Shown here: in pieces, positions 32,819-44,928 of the stretch
Numbering within the stretch: the stretch's first letter is position 1
Layout of the letters: each line of letters opens with the position of its first letter
NCBI GenBank assembly: GCA_010279815.1
Contig: QEOQ01000192.1
Location: forward strand, 477,602-541,601
Length of the DNA stretch: 64,000 bases
Reading direction: 5' to 3'
Origin: Brachionus plicatilis
Lineage: Eukaryota; Rotifera; Eurotatoria; Ploima; Brachionidae
Program-made: the position numbers and the translations under genes
The notes under the pieces: model-generated
Databases searched by the model: none
What the model was told of the DNA's origin: nothing
The model's input: only the letters and a program-made list of their open reading frames with translations

Positions 32819-35330
32819 TTCATATATTTTTTTTTGTTTTGTGTAATGTTGAATCTCGCTTCTTAATTATTGTATTTATTTATTTTAGAAATTGGTTATG
32901 AGTAGCTCTGTATTGCCTTTCCACTCACTCTAGACTTTTTGGCATGATTGTTATTTATAAAAATTAGTTCACCTTTTCATTTCAATTCAGAAAAATGTCT
33001 TCTCACCCACAAAGAATGAGTTGTTTCATTTTATTCAATCATCACATAAATTATAAATTCTTTAGAATAGAATATTTGAGAAATTTAAACATGATTTCTA
33101 TCTCTCAAACACTTGTTCACATATCTTTGTATTTTTTTTGATAATTTTTCGCTAAAATTTTGAAATGTCTACTACTATTTTGATCATTTATTTCATTTAT
33201 AAAAAAAAGAAATAAAGATATTGTTGTATGAGGGTTAAAGTTGAAAATCCATTTAAATTTCATTGGTAAAAAAAACTTCCACATATCAATATTGCCTAGA
33301 AAAGATCAACAGCCGTTGAGATCTTATTATCATTAAATGTAGCGAAAGCAACTGTATATTACTGGATCAAGGAAGGGAAAAAATAATAGTACAGTAAAAG
33401 TTAAGTCGCCGTCATAGTCGCTTAAAAAAAGTTTAACTCTTTTACTTTGTTTGAATTGTTCCAGAATCATTTATATATATCAATCTTATTTAAATGATTA
33501 TCTTATAAATATATACATAAAACAAACAATCATTTTTTTCTTATTTTTGATATCTTACTATAACAAAATTGATAATCGAGTAAGTATCCGATTCTTAATT
33601 TCACAGAGAACTTTTCATAATATTGTATTTTTTTTTGGACTAGATAATATTTGCGAATCTCATTTCAGGTCATTTTGAATAATATTCTACTGAAGTGGAT
33701 TAATAAAAGTATAATGAAAAGTTAATTAATATAAAGTTTGTTGTATAATTTGCATTTAAGCTCATTCTCTCTCTTTAATTTCTGCTCCTAAAAGTTCCAT
33801 TATATTATATTTAAATTTTGAAAAAAAAATTAATTAAGATCACCAAAATATTTTTTTTTCTATTTGAATAATGAATTATAAGAATTCTTAAAATATGGCT
33901 TATAATACTCAAATAAGAATTTTGACGATTTTTCAAATTTCGTTCCAAAAAAACCGAACAAAATTAGATTTTTAATTATTTTTATTTTTGATAAAAATAA
34001 ATTAAATGAATCTTATTTTTTTTTCACAATAAAGCACTTAAAAGCGACATTGAGATAAGATTTAAAGTTGGATTTTTATGGCGAACAAGTGAGTTGAGGC
34101 AAGAGATATTTTAATTTTATAAAGCCGTATAAATTCTTTATTTGATTAAGTTCATTTTTATCTATACGTGAATTGTTTGAAATCATTTTACAAACAACTT
34201 TACCTTTAAGTAAATTTTAATTTCAAAAAAATGTTAATTTTTATCATTTGGTATATTTTCTTTATTTCTTTATTCTAAAGTTTGTAAACTCTTTGGAAAA
34301 TAGTGGCCGATTTCTTTGATGTAAAGTTTATCTGTATCGAGCTATAGTTAGTTTAAAAGTAAAAAAAAAAAAACTTGTAATGATAAATTCACCATAATTA
34401 GTTTTAGAAAAAATCTTTTGACAAATAATAAAACATTTATAGAATATAAACAACATAAATTTTATTAGAAAAAAAAAATTATTCTTATAGAATAAAAAAA
34501 AAAAATATGGCATGAACTTTAGTCATTATAGTTTTAATAAAACCTTCATAGAATGAAACTCTTTTTATTATAGTGTAAAAAACTCAACTCAAGATCTTTA
34601 AAAATTTTAAATTGATACTTTCAAATCAAAATTTTCATACTGTGTATAAAAGAGATCAAATAGATTAATTGAAATAGTAAGTTACAAATACTAAATGTTT
34701 GGCAAAGTAAAATTTTTGGTCAGATTTCTTTTTCAAATTTGATCAGAGCATAGTTTAAAGCCCCATTAAATTTCAACGCAGATTTTTTAATGCTTGTAAT
34801 ATTTTAAAATTTTTGAAAAAAGATTTTAATTTGTAAAAAATGCACTGAAATTTAAAGTAAATTACAAGTTCTTTTCAAATACTGCTTGGAATAAAACAAG
34901 ATGTGTCTTAAAATTGAATGTCAATAATTTTATTTTTATTATTTATTCAATGAAAGCACGATGAGATAACAAAAATTAAAGTCAAAATTAAGTAAAAATG
35001 CTTTTGTTTTTGTTTTTTTTTTTCCAGAACTTGAGATTGATGGCTTGTATATACAAAATATATACAAAAAGTATATACAAAATTTAACAAGTGCCGATTA
35101 CTTTAAAAAATTAGTAGATAATTAAACATTTTAAAAAATATTAAATGTTGTAAATTTTAATAATACGAATACAAGAGGTTTATGATGTCAAAAAGATTGT
35201 TCAAAATGGTAATTTGTAAAACTATACATTCTTTACAATTTTTCTTTAAAAACATACATTTTTATTAAAACTCTTTTATTTTAAAAACAATCAATAAAAA
35301 ATAATAATAATAAATAATAATTTTGACCAA
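32819..35330. other. Intergenic with minor transposon traces
   Basis: No gene. Around 33320-33380 the plus strand reads EILLSLNVAKATVYYWIKEGK, which looks like a helix-turn-helix of a pogo/Tc1-type transposase. It is followed by TACAGTAAAAGTTAAGTCGCC, a pogo-like end word, but there is no partner end. At about 34328-34350 is a diverged LINE B tail (TTTATCTGTATCGAGCTATA). The remainder is A/T-rich. Confidence 0.4.
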
Positions 35331-35339
35331 ATGAATTTG

Positions 35340-35672
35340 GGCATCTTGAAGTTTAGGATCAAAAAATTCAGATCAACAGTATTTTGTTTATAACTTTTGA
35401 ATGGTATTTGATTAAATCTCTCTGCAAAATGCTAAATAATGCAAAATACATGCTGAATACTGTATGAGGCTCTGCAAAAACTCTGCATTTAAATTGCGCA
35501 GTCAAATTGAATACTTTTTAATGGCGTGAGTTTTTGCAGACCCTCACACAATATTCAGCATGTATTTTGCATTATTTAGTATTTTGCAGAGAGACTTAAT
35601 CAAGTACCATTCAAAAGTTATAAACAAAATACTATTTGATCTGAATTTTTTGATCCTCAACTTCAAGATGCC
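35340..35672. mobile_element. Palindromic MITE B (9-bp duplication)
   Basis: A 333-bp hairpin with arms of about 140 bp and over 90 percent identity by eye. The ends are GGCATCTTGAAGTTTAGGAT and, inverted, GGCATCTTGAAGTTGAGGAT. The flanks are identical 9-mers ATGAATTTG at 35331-35339 and 35673-35681. The core contains TTGAATACTTTTTAATGGCG and CTCTGCAAAAACTCTGCA, shared with MITE A, while the arms are unrelated to MITE A. Confidence 0.88.
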
Positions 35673-37060
35673 ATGAATTTGTTAAGATTTGAGATTTTTG
35701 CTTCAAAATTTTCATTTTTTTTCTCTTACGCAACTTTTCTTTTCTATTTTGATGTTTAAGAAATCCTCATAATATTTTTTAAAAGATGCGCAAATAAAAT
35801 ATTATGAGATTTTTCGGCTCGAGGAAAAACATTTTAATTTTTGAGCTTTCAAGTAAATTTGAAAAAAATTTTCCAAATTAATAATAAAACATATTAAAAA
35901 AATCAATCATATCTTTTTCTTCAGATCGAAGCTCAAACAATACCAATATAAAAAACTAGAAACTTTTAGGTATGCATGATCTATCTTTAAAATGAGCTAT
36001 TTTTTATTCTTAACTCATTCAACCAATTTAAATTTTTAATTCTAGCTTTTAAAAGACAGTCGATCCCCTACATAACTAAACTGCATATAAAACTCAAATA
36101 TAACAAATTAAACTCAAATTAAATTTTTTTTAGATGCTACTAGCTGTGAGGGAATTAAATTTTTGAATGAAATAATTAAAAGAGTGTTCAAGTCTTCCCA
36201 AGTTCTTAGCTAATTCTCTTATTATTGTGACTTTTTTAATTTTGATACCATAACTCACTTGTTACTTAAAGAGACTCTGAAAATATATCAAGACAAATAT
36301 TTGGATACTAGTAAGGAAAATGTTCTAATTACGATATTAATCAAAATACCAAAATTAGATAAAAACACCTTATAGTCTAATTTTGGTTGCTTATTTGTTA
36401 CTTAAAGCACAATTGTGTCTGAAAATATTAAAATAATTAGATAATCGGTGGATTTCCCATCAGTGAAACAACAATATTGATAAAAACAAACAATTTTTAT
36501 TTTAAATTTGGGCTTTTTATTTTTGTTTTTTGCATGTAGATACTGAAAAAATATAAAAAAATTGCTAAAAAATTGACCATAACGAATAAGAATCTGTTCA
36601 ATGCTAATTTTTCAATTTTCAATTTTATTTTAACTTTTTAAAAAAAATTCGAAATTTTTTTTGATTTTTTTGAGAATTATGTATTGTTAAAAAAATTTTA
36701 AAGTTCAATTGGTTTAATTTTTTGTGTTTGAATTACAAAATGTATCCAATGTTGAAATAAGATTGAAAAAGTGCGATGTTTCAAATTATTTTTTCAATTT
36801 CAAATAAAAAAATAATTTTAAGTTAATATTGCAAGCATTTTCATATTTAAAATTTAACTGTTACATAAGACGATTATACTAAAGCCTTTCATTGGTCATT
36901 ATACGATTTAAAAATTGAAAAGTTAAATTTAAACGGATCGTAATTCTATTTTTTTTAAAGAACTCCATGTAAACAACCAACTCTTTTACCGGCAAACACC
37001 CAAAGCTACCTTTGAACCACCGACTGCCACACGAAGTTTACTGAAAAGAGGTCAAAAAAA

Positions 37061-37460
37061 ATGAATCTTATACCTGAAAGTCAGAGTCTCTCAGAAAATG
37101 AACCATTAAAGGAACTCCTTCAAACTGAAATTCACTTGCCAAATATTCCAAATGTTAGAACAATGAACAGACATCTATCCGTTGATTTTCTTAAATCAAT
37201 TAAGGAATGCAAATGGAAAGCCTATTCTGAATTTGTAGAATCATTTCAGGAGTTAAGAGTTATAAGCCTAAATGAAAATGATTGGAAATTAGGCACATGC
37301 ACTTGTCCCTCTTGGCACAAACATTCTATGTGCAAGCATATAATTGGTGTTGCATAAAGCCAAGGATTATTCGAGTCTTTTCCAGCTGAAGCTTGCGACA
37401 TTCCATTCGGAAAATTAAGAGGAGTATGACGTCCAAAAAAGCAGTCAAAAGCTTTAGTAA
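37061..37460 (+). pseudogene. MULE transposase C-terminal fragment
   Basis: An open stretch of 98 codons to TAA at 37355, then in-frame homology goes on past the stop (SQGLFESFPAEACDIPFGKLRG, stop, RPKKQSKALV). It contains the SWIM finger CTCPSWHKHSMCKHIIGVA and, after the stop, a damaged AT-hook. The order matches residues of about 500-620 of the intact transposase at 22778, but the sequence is diverged, so it belongs to another MULE family. The catalytic domain is absent. Confidence 0.8.
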
Positions 37461-37721
37461 TGAAATAATTTAAAATTTTTCTTAATTTTTTTATGATTTA
37501 AATGTTTTTTTAATGACTTTTTTATTTACCTAATGACATTTAATTTTATTATGTGATACCTAATTACTTAAAATGATAACTAATACTTTTAATTTACGAT
37601 TCATACATTTAATTGACTAATTTTTTTGTTGACTAAATAATATAAATAAATAACAATTTTTTTTTTAATTGACATTTAATCAAAATAAATGACACTTTAA
37701 TATTCTTTCTTTATTTATTTG

Positions 37722-37860
37722 TTTATCTGTACCAAGCTAATGCTCCTTCATAATAAAAATATATGAAAAAAAATTAAATATAAAGTTGAATAAGATAAAT
37801 TAAAATAAAAAATTAATAAAATGAAAAAAAGATAAATAATTAATTTAGATTTAAATTAAT
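37722..37860 (-). repeat. Diverged LINE B 3' tail
   Basis: TTTATCTGTACCAAGCTAATGCTCCTTC followed by A/T-rich sequence resembles the 3' end of LINE B. The same tail sits at the same place in element H (59235-59350), so it was probably part of the ancestral composite element. Confidence 0.6.
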
Positions 37861-38027
37861 ATTCAATCGTTGTAAAAATCGATCTAGTCGGTTTTGTTAA
37901 CTATAAGTTCACCTAATTTTTTGTTTACATAAAGGTGAACAAAATAGAATTAGCTGCTCAAATCTCAAATAAAGTGAAAAAATTTTAGATTATGTAAACA
38001 AATTGAATAGAATAGCTATTTAAAAGA

Positions 38028-38920
38028 GGGAACAATTTCCTTACCTTCACTAATATATTTCCATATCTTCACTTATATATTTCCATATCTTCACTAATAT
38101 ATTTCCATCGTCACTAATAAAATAAAGCTCCACTAATAATATATAGCTCCACTTTATAATTTGGGGATCATCTAATCAATTTTAAATATACGACAGTTAA
38201 TAGTAATAATCAATTATTTATTTTTTTAAGCAAACGACAAACAAACAAAAAATAAGAAACAAATAATGAGAAATTATAAGAAATAATAAGAAAAATAAGC
38301 GACCAACAAACTTTTACATCCTAACAAGAGCCTTGGTAGCTTTTTTAGGACCACCACGCTTTCGTTTTTCTTCCATAGGCAAGTTCTTGATCTCGAGTGG
38401 AATGGTGTATAGCTTGAAATAACTAGCAACGCCGATGATGTGCTTGCAAATGTTCTTTTTGACATAGCTGGGACAACTACACTTGCTGCGGCGGAAGTCT
38501 TGATTGTTGAGTGTGACGACTCGGCCCATGTTGATTCCACGGATGAAAACATCGAAGCTCTTCAAACTTGTCTTCTTCAGCGCGCTCTCATAGGTTGTAA
38601 TATCGGCTGGTTGAAGCTCGTTCTTCTTTGAGAGACCACTGGCAATTTAGTGCTTGTTACCTTTGCTGATGATGTTCTTGGCGAGCAGGAGCCACTTCCA
38701 GGCGCTGTCTAAAAGCGGTTCTCAAAATGGTTTGTTGATGACGAATTTATTTAGATGAGGTTTAATTAATTAGAGTAGACTTCGAAATATATTAGGTTCC
38801 ATTTAATTTATTAGTGTAGATATATATAATTATACTCAAAAGGAAATTTATTAGATGAAGAATAGATATTAATTAGATGACGAATTGGAGATATATTAGT
38901 GAAGGTAGGAAATGATAGCC
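38028..38920. mobile_element. MULE deletion derivative, 9-bp duplication
   Basis: An 893-bp element flanked by the identical 9-mers TTTAAAAGA (38019-38027 and 38921-38929). The ends are GGGAACAATTTCCTTACCTT and, inverted, GGCTATCATTTCCTACCTTC, continuing to CACTAATATAT. Inside the left end the word ACTAATATATTTCCATATCTT is repeated about three times. It retains the antisense C-terminal part of a transposase at 38314-38565. Confidence 0.85.
38314..38565 (-). pseudogene. MULE transposase C-terminal remnant (SWIM finger plus AT-hook)
   Basis: 83 open codons with SKCSCPSYVKKNICKHIIGVASYFKLYTIPLEI, a SWIM CxCx(n)CxH finger, and then KRKRGGPKKATKALVRM, an AT-hook-like end with GGPK instead of GRPK. 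The element has lost the DDE domain. It could still make a short DNA-binding peptide if transcribed, but nothing shows that. Confidence 0.78.
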
Positions 38921-41028
38921 TTTAAAAGAATGCCTAATTCTCGAAACTGAAATAAAAATAAATAATCCAAGCTAATAATTTTTTTGTTTTTTTTTTTTAA
39001 TTTGAAGCAGCTTTAGAAATAGCATTTGCTCTTATCTAGTTGACCTGATATTACCCTTTCAAAAATCCGAAATACCCAAATGCGCTCTCCTTAAATCTTT
39101 GCCTTTAAATATAAATACTTAAAAATAAATAAAATTAAAATTAATTTATCACCCTTCAAGTGTTTGACTTTGGGAAACATAGATTCGTCTATTTCCCAAA
39201 TTTTACCTACTCCGCCCAATTTCAATTTTTTTATCAAAATTTTTTTCCAATTCTTTTTATTATTTTTTATAATTTTTAATAATTAGTTATAATTTTTTAA
39301 TTTTTATCTTTCAATTGAATTAATATTTTTTTAATATTACCTATATCAAAATAGGTGAACTAATAGTTCAAAAAACCTGAGAACAAGAATTATTCCAGTA
39401 ATAGATGAACCATAGTTCACCCAACCGACTAGACCTGAAAAAAATTTCTTTTTTCTTTATAAATTTTGACTTTAGTGATAATTGACGTTTGTTTGATGCA
39501 TTTTAAGGAAAACTCAATTTATAAAAAATGAAAAACAGAGCGTAGATAGTTTTTCAAACTACAAATATCATCTTAAGGATCATCATATAACAAACCCAAA
39601 GTCAAAATTTATAAAAAAAACAAAGTTTTTCATGCTTGCAATATTAAAAAATAATTTTTTTTATTTGAAACATTCAATGTTATTTCAACATTGGATACAT
39701 TTTGTAATTCAAACACAAAAAATTATACCAATTTTATTTAGAATTATTATTTTTAAATTCTAATAGAACACTTAATTATAAAGATTTAAACATGAAAATC
39801 TTGAATTTAAATTTTGTCATTTATATACTAATTTAAAAAACAAAAAAATAATTTCTACAGACCAAATAAAAACTCAAAAAAGCGCTTAAATCTCTTTTGC
39901 TTCTATTAAAATACTCAGAGCCCCTATAAAAAAATAAGATATACGGTCGTTTATTCAACAAGATGCATGAAGACTTTTTAATTTGTACAGTTTTAGGCTA
40001 AAAAAATCTCATAATTAAATATTTCACAGAAGGTTTAAAGTATTTTCACAATGAAGCTAAGACATAGAAAATTGACAATTTTTGACGGGCCTCTTCATAA
40101 ATCGTGAAATTTTTTGAAGAAGAAATTTTAAAATTATGTAAAAATAACGTCGAAGAATCTTTAAAAAAACTTTCTTAAAAATATCAAAAGCAGTTAAGTA
40201 AAAATCATCTTCATAATCATCTTTTTGATTAAATAGCTGAGCCATTTTTGAACTAGCATTTGTTCGCCTCTTTCGACCTGTTACTAGGCTCATTTTTTTA
40301 ATTTACCTCAATCATTTTGTGTAAAGAATTGATACTTTTTTACTTCAAATTATGTTTTACATTTAGTTCAATTTTAAAATTACTGCTTATTTTAAATAAT
40401 CAATTAAATTAAAAAATCAAAAGAAAAATTTTAAAATAAAACTGTTACTTATTTCATTTTTTTTTAATTTATCCCAATTATTTTGTGTAAAAAATTGATA
40501 ATTTTTTTTAGTTCAAAATAAATTTTACATTTATTTCAATTTAAAATTATTGCTTTTTTTAAATAATCAATTTAATTAAAAAATCTAAAGAAAATTTTAA
40601 ATGTTATCTTTTTTACTAAATGAAATATATTATACTAGTCTTTGATAATTAATTTTATTAATTGAAAATTTCTGGATTAATTCAATCCATTTAAGCCAAT
40701 TTTTACAAACGAATTCCAAGCTCTGCAAAAACTCTGTAATTTTCTCTAAAATGCACACCATCAAAAAATATCTGATTAAAATATGCAATAAATTGCAGAG
40801 TTTTTGCAAAAGTTGGAATTCATCTGTAAAAATTTGTACAATATTGTTCTGTTTACAGAACCATTATTGCACAATTAGAAAAAAATATAAATGTTTTACT
40901 TTTTTTAATCTAACTTTTGTACTAAAATTTCACTTTGCCACTTTTTAAAATAACTTTTTCTAAATGATAAATAGAAACAAAAAAAAATTAAATATGAATA
41001 AAATTTAAATAGTTGCCTATGCTTTTAA

Positions 41029-41659
41029 CACTAGAAATGCCAAGTGGTCAAAATGACCGCTTTTACGATTTATAAGGACTATAACTCTTAAAATAAATAA
41101 GATTATCACTCCAATTTTTGTCTACCCTAATAATTTTATCTAAATTTTTATTTTCTTTATAATACTGACATTCATGATGATATATTTTCGGAAAATCTAT
41201 TGTGTATACCTAGAAGTACTAGGCGGTCAAAATGACCGCTTTTAATCATTTTAACTTAAAACTTGCCAATTACTTATTTTTTTTCTTATTTTTTTTCACT
41301 AAGTAAATTTTTTAATATATTTTATGAAAATATGCTTAAAAGTAACTCTTTTTTTGCATTTAATTTGAAATAATACTTGAAATCAAGTTACAACTATATT
41401 TGAATTTTTGCTTTTTTTATTTAACCAACTTTGATTTTTTTGAATAATTTAAACAAAAATGGATAGTCGTCGTATATCTTATGTCAACGCAAGAGAAAAC
41501 ATAAGTTCTTTAGCTGATATTGGGACTGATGAGTCAGATGCTGGTTCCGAATACAATGACGAACATTTTTCTGAAGACGATTTTAGCAGTGAGGAAGAAA
41601 GCGGTCATTTTGACCGCTCTTGGCATTTCTAGTTATAAAATTTTTTGGCATTTCTAGTG
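41029..41659. mobile_element. piggyBac-like mini-element with TTAA duplication
   Basis: The ends are CACTAGAAATGCCAAGTGGT on the left and, inverted, CACTAGAAATGCCAAAAAAT on the right, flanked by TTAA at 41025-41028 and 41660-41663. Next to each end are copies of GGTCAAAATGACCGC. A second internal copy of the right end (GCGGTCATTTTGACCGC..TTGGCATTTCTAG) lies at 41600-41632. TTAA targets and this organisation identify piggyBac. The catalytic transposase is deleted. Confidence 0.88.
41459..41632 (+). pseudogene. piggyBac transposase N-terminal remnant
   Basis: A 57-aa ORF, MDSRRISYVNARENISSLADIGTDESDAGSEYNDEH then FSEDDFSSEEE, looks like the acidic, disordered N-terminus of piggyBac-family transposases. 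It runs directly into the inner terminal repeat, and its stop is formed by the TTTCTAG of that repeat. It is thus a truncated 5' piece held between the element ends. Confidence 0.68.
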
Positions 41660-42270
41660 TTAAGATATCGAATGGTATCAGAATCATTTTTTTAAAACAA
41701 TTCGTTTAAAAAAATCAGTTTCATCCTTGTGAAAAAATACTGATCCAAAAATACTGTTTTTATCAGAAAATCTAATTTATCATGAAAAAATATTTCCACT
41801 CTAAAAAATAATTTATCATAAATTTTACTAATTCTATTCTAATTCTCAACTGAAATTTTCATTGTGGCTTTTGCTAATTCGAGTTTAAATATAATAGTTC
41901 ATATTCCTTTACACTTGAATCCCTGAATGGACAATATTTTTTAATTTGCTGCGTCATAATTTCCAATTTTTACTAAAAAAAAATGAATAAAATATTTGAA
42001 AACTCTTTTATTTTCATTTTATTTCCAAGGCGTTCTTACAGTTAACTAAAAAAAATACAATTAACTCTTCTTATTTAGAACTGGGTAAATATTAAGATAA
42101 GTTGGTCACTTTGACCATTCAGTTTTTTAATATTTTCAATTTTTTAGACGCAATCACATTAATTTTGAATTTTTAAATTTTCAACTGTACGAATTTTATC
42201 AAAACTATTTCAAATAAACTACAAAAAAATGTTGAATTTTTAATTTAAAATTTTGCATAATTATTTAAGA

Positions 42271-43733
42271 ATGTTTTTACATAAGTCTAAAACCCAAATT
42301 TCGGTTCTATCCAGAAGTAAGGCTCACTTCTCGCATCCCCAAAAATTAAAAAAATTTTTTAGACTTCAACCCTAACCGTAAATTATCATCCAACAGTCAG
42401 GATTACTATTTAATACGCAAAAATGACATGGAAGACTTTATGCAGCGTTGTATGCTAGCAGTTGGAACTAAAAAATCTCATGCAGAAAGCTTGGCAAAAT
42501 GTTTAATTGATGCCGATTACCGTGGTCACTTTAGCCACGGACTAAACCGTCTGGGTATATTCCAAATTTGCCTTGGAAATTTTTTTAAAACTTATAAACC
42601 AAGACATGTATGCAAGAGATATTAAAGCTGGAACAACATTTTCAGATAGAGAGCCCAAAGTAGTCAAAGAATCGGCTGCAACAGCTTTGGTTGACGGAAA
42701 TAATGTCCTTGGTCCAGTTGTAGGAAATTTTTGCATGCAACTTGCGATTGAAAAAGCTAAACAAATTGGCATTGGAATGGTGGTTGCAAATAGATCCAAC
42801 CATTATGGAATAGCGGCTCATTACTCTAGTCAAGCACTAAGGGAAAAATTAATTGTATTTTTTTCAATTAATAAAATTTTTAAATTTAAACAATTTTTTT
42901 CTTCCAAAAAGGGTCTTAGTTTTACCAATACTTCACCATTGATTTATCCGACCAGATCTAAGCAGCGAACATTTGGAACTAATCCTTTGTCATTAGCAGC
43001 GCCAGGCAAAGGCGAAGATAAATTTGTCCTAGACATGGCTACATCTACGGTAGCCTTCGGAAAAGTTGAAATAAGTAGCTTAAAAGGCGAAAAGATTCCA
43101 AGCTCATGGGGTGCCGATAAAGATGGACAAGTAAATTTAAATTTTTTTAAATTGTCAAGTCTAAGTTTTATTTTTTCAAGTCGACATGTGACCCTGATCA
43201 AGTGATCAAAGGTGGTGGTTTGCTTCCTTTAGGAGGCTCTGAAGAATCGAGTGGTTACAAAGGCTATGGATTGAATGTAATGGTTGAGATTCTTTGTGGA
43301 ATTCTAGGCGGATCTTTATATGGTCCGCATATTCGCACTTGGCAAACAAGCAGTGGCGAAGCAGATTTGGTAAACCTCTGCTGTATTAATCAGAAATATT
43401 TTTTCAACTAAATTTTAGGGCCAATGCTTTATGGCAATTAATCCGCGAAATTTTGCTGATAATTTTGAAGATCGGCTTCAAGATTTGATGGACTACTGTC
43501 GAAACATGACTCCAGTATTGATATCTAAATAGAATTAGCTTAACTTTTATTTTTATTCTAAGATTGAGGCGAACAAACCGGTGATGATAGCTGGAGATCC
43601 TGAGAGAAATCATATGAAAATGTGCGATGAAAGAGATGGAATTGGATATCATGTTAACCAAGTAAAATATGCTGAAGCCTTGGCGAATGAATTAAATATT
43701 CAAGGACCACCAAAGAGAAAATTTCTATTGTAA
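42271..43733 (+). CDS. Malate/L-lactate dehydrogenase of the Ldh_2 (MDH2-like, YjmC-type) family
   Basis: Seven exons: 42271-42316, 42363-42554, 42604-42854, 42912-43130, 43181-43369, 43419-43514 and 43563-43733. The six introns are 46-57 bp, all GT-AG; 387 aa. Seen: DMEDFMQRCMLAVGTKKSHAESLAKCLIDADYRGHFSHGLNRLDMYARDIKAG (the substrate-binding SHG motif), VVANRSNHYGIAAHYSSQAL (catalytic His region), GLSFTNTSPLIYPT, TFGTNPLSLAAPG, FVLDMATSTVAFGKVE, SWGADKDG, LLPLGGSEESSGYKGYGLNVMVEILCGILGGS and the C-terminal KPVMIAGDPE. This NAD(P)-dependent 2-hydroxyacid dehydrogenase fold is unrelated to classical LDH/MDH. The first exon is short and basic (MFLHKSKTQISVLSR), a possible mitochondrial leader but the least certain part of the model. 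The exact substrate is unknown. Confidence 0.92.
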
Positions 43734-44113
43734 TCAGTTTTTTTTTTAGATTTAAACTTTTTTTCTTCAGTTTTTAGAAGAAAAATAATTTTTTTAAATT
43801 TTTTATTTGAAACTAAAAAAAAATATTTATACAATTTCATTTTAAATCCAAGATAAAAAATATACATTAATGATTTGTTAGGAAGGTTTTCACAAAATTC
43901 TACTAAATTTACCTAAATTCCGGTAATATTATGTAAAATATCAAACGAGAAAAACAAAAGTGGATAATTTTTTTACAATTATTTGATTTTGTTTTATTAG
44001 TTTTTTTCATGGTTAAAAACAAAACTATAAAAAAACTGTTCTGAGAAGTTCTTAAATCGATTTTAGTCTTTTCAGTGAACCATCATTTCATCGATTCCTA
44101 GTGTTGTTTTTTT
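43734..44113. other. 3' flank of the dehydrogenase gene
   Basis: A/T-rich sequence between the dehydrogenase stop and MITE C. No clear polyadenylation hexamer in the first 40 bases; nothing else recognised. Confidence 0.45.
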
Positions 44114-44466
44114 GGCGGTGTGAAATTTCATACAAAACTTCCAATACAAAAATAAAAAATTTTTATAACTTTTGTTCTAAATGTCAAAAACTTGTTCTGT
44201 AAATGAAACAAAATGAAACAACTTTTGTTTCACCTACTGCGCAAGTCTGCAAAATATGTGCAAATTAATTGCGTTTTATTTTTAATACTTTTAAATAGAG
44301 TGCAATTTTGCAGAATTTGCACATATTTTGCAGACTTGCGCAGTAGGTGAAACAAAAGTTGTTTCATTTTGTTTCATTTACAGAACAAGTTTTTGACATT
44401 TAGAACAAAAGTTATAAAAATTTTTTATTTTTGTATTGGAAGTTTTGTATGAAATTTCACAACGCC
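44114..44466. mobile_element. Palindromic MITE C (9-bp duplication)
   Basis: A 353-bp hairpin with arms of about 155 bp that are almost identical. The ends are GGCGGTGTGAAATTTCATAC and, inverted, GGCGTTGTGAAATTTCATAC. The flanks are TGTTTTTTT on both sides (44105-44113 and 44467-44475); being T-rich this is weaker evidence than in MITEs A and B. The centre TTTTAATACTTTTAAATAGAGTGCA followed by TTTTGCAGA is a diverged form of the core in A and B. Confidence 0.82.
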
Positions 44467-44928
44467 TGTTTTTTTTAAATTGTTAGTAGAAAAATTTTTT
44501 AAATAAAATTATTTTTTAAAAAATTATAAAATGATAAACATTATGGTAAATGAAAAATCTATCAAGATTATTAATTTTATAATTAATAAAACAAGTTAGT
44601 AGAATTGAGTAATTCAAGATTTTATTCCGTAGTATGGGTGAAAAAAATAATAAAGTTTCATATGGTGGTTATCTGTTTAATGAATTTTTTTAGCAACTAA
44701 CTTAACTTGCTTTAGTTCTGTATAAATAAACAAATAAGTAAATAATGATATCGAAAGGGTTGTCAATCCAATTTTCTTTCAAAATCAAACTACTTCGGAA
44801 AAAGCCAATAAATAATTCAACATATTTTTTCATTATTTTATAAAAATTTAATTAATAAAATAAAAAATAAAATTCAATATTAAAATATTTTTTTAATTGT
44901 CTTGGAAATAAGAAAATTTATTTCAAAA

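Larger units (their letters stand above)
36711..39735. mobile_element. Composite element G with long terminal inverted repeats and nested insertions
   Basis: The left end (GGTTTAATTTTTTGTGTTTG, then AATGTATCCAATGTTGAA) recurs inverted at about 39640-39735. A second, simpler copy of the same element lies at 59001-59961 (element H). Relative to H, copy G carries two extra blocks: 36865-37690 with a plus-strand MULE transposase fragment, and 38028-38920, a MULE derivative inside the GGTCTAGTCGG palindrome. The right third (AGTGATAATTGACGTTTG ... GGATCATCATAT) aligns collinearly between G and H. The superfamily of the outer element is undecided. Confidence 0.65.

Noticed and set aside
36960..37060. 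Possible tRNA-like B box (GGTTCAAAGGT on the minus strand near 37012-37022)
   Set aside because: No matching A box or cloverleaf could be drawn around it.
38030..38120. Possible CRISPR-like array (ACTAATATATTTCCATATC repeats)
   Set aside because: Direct tandem subterminal repeats of a MULE derivative without unique spacers, in a eukaryotic genome.
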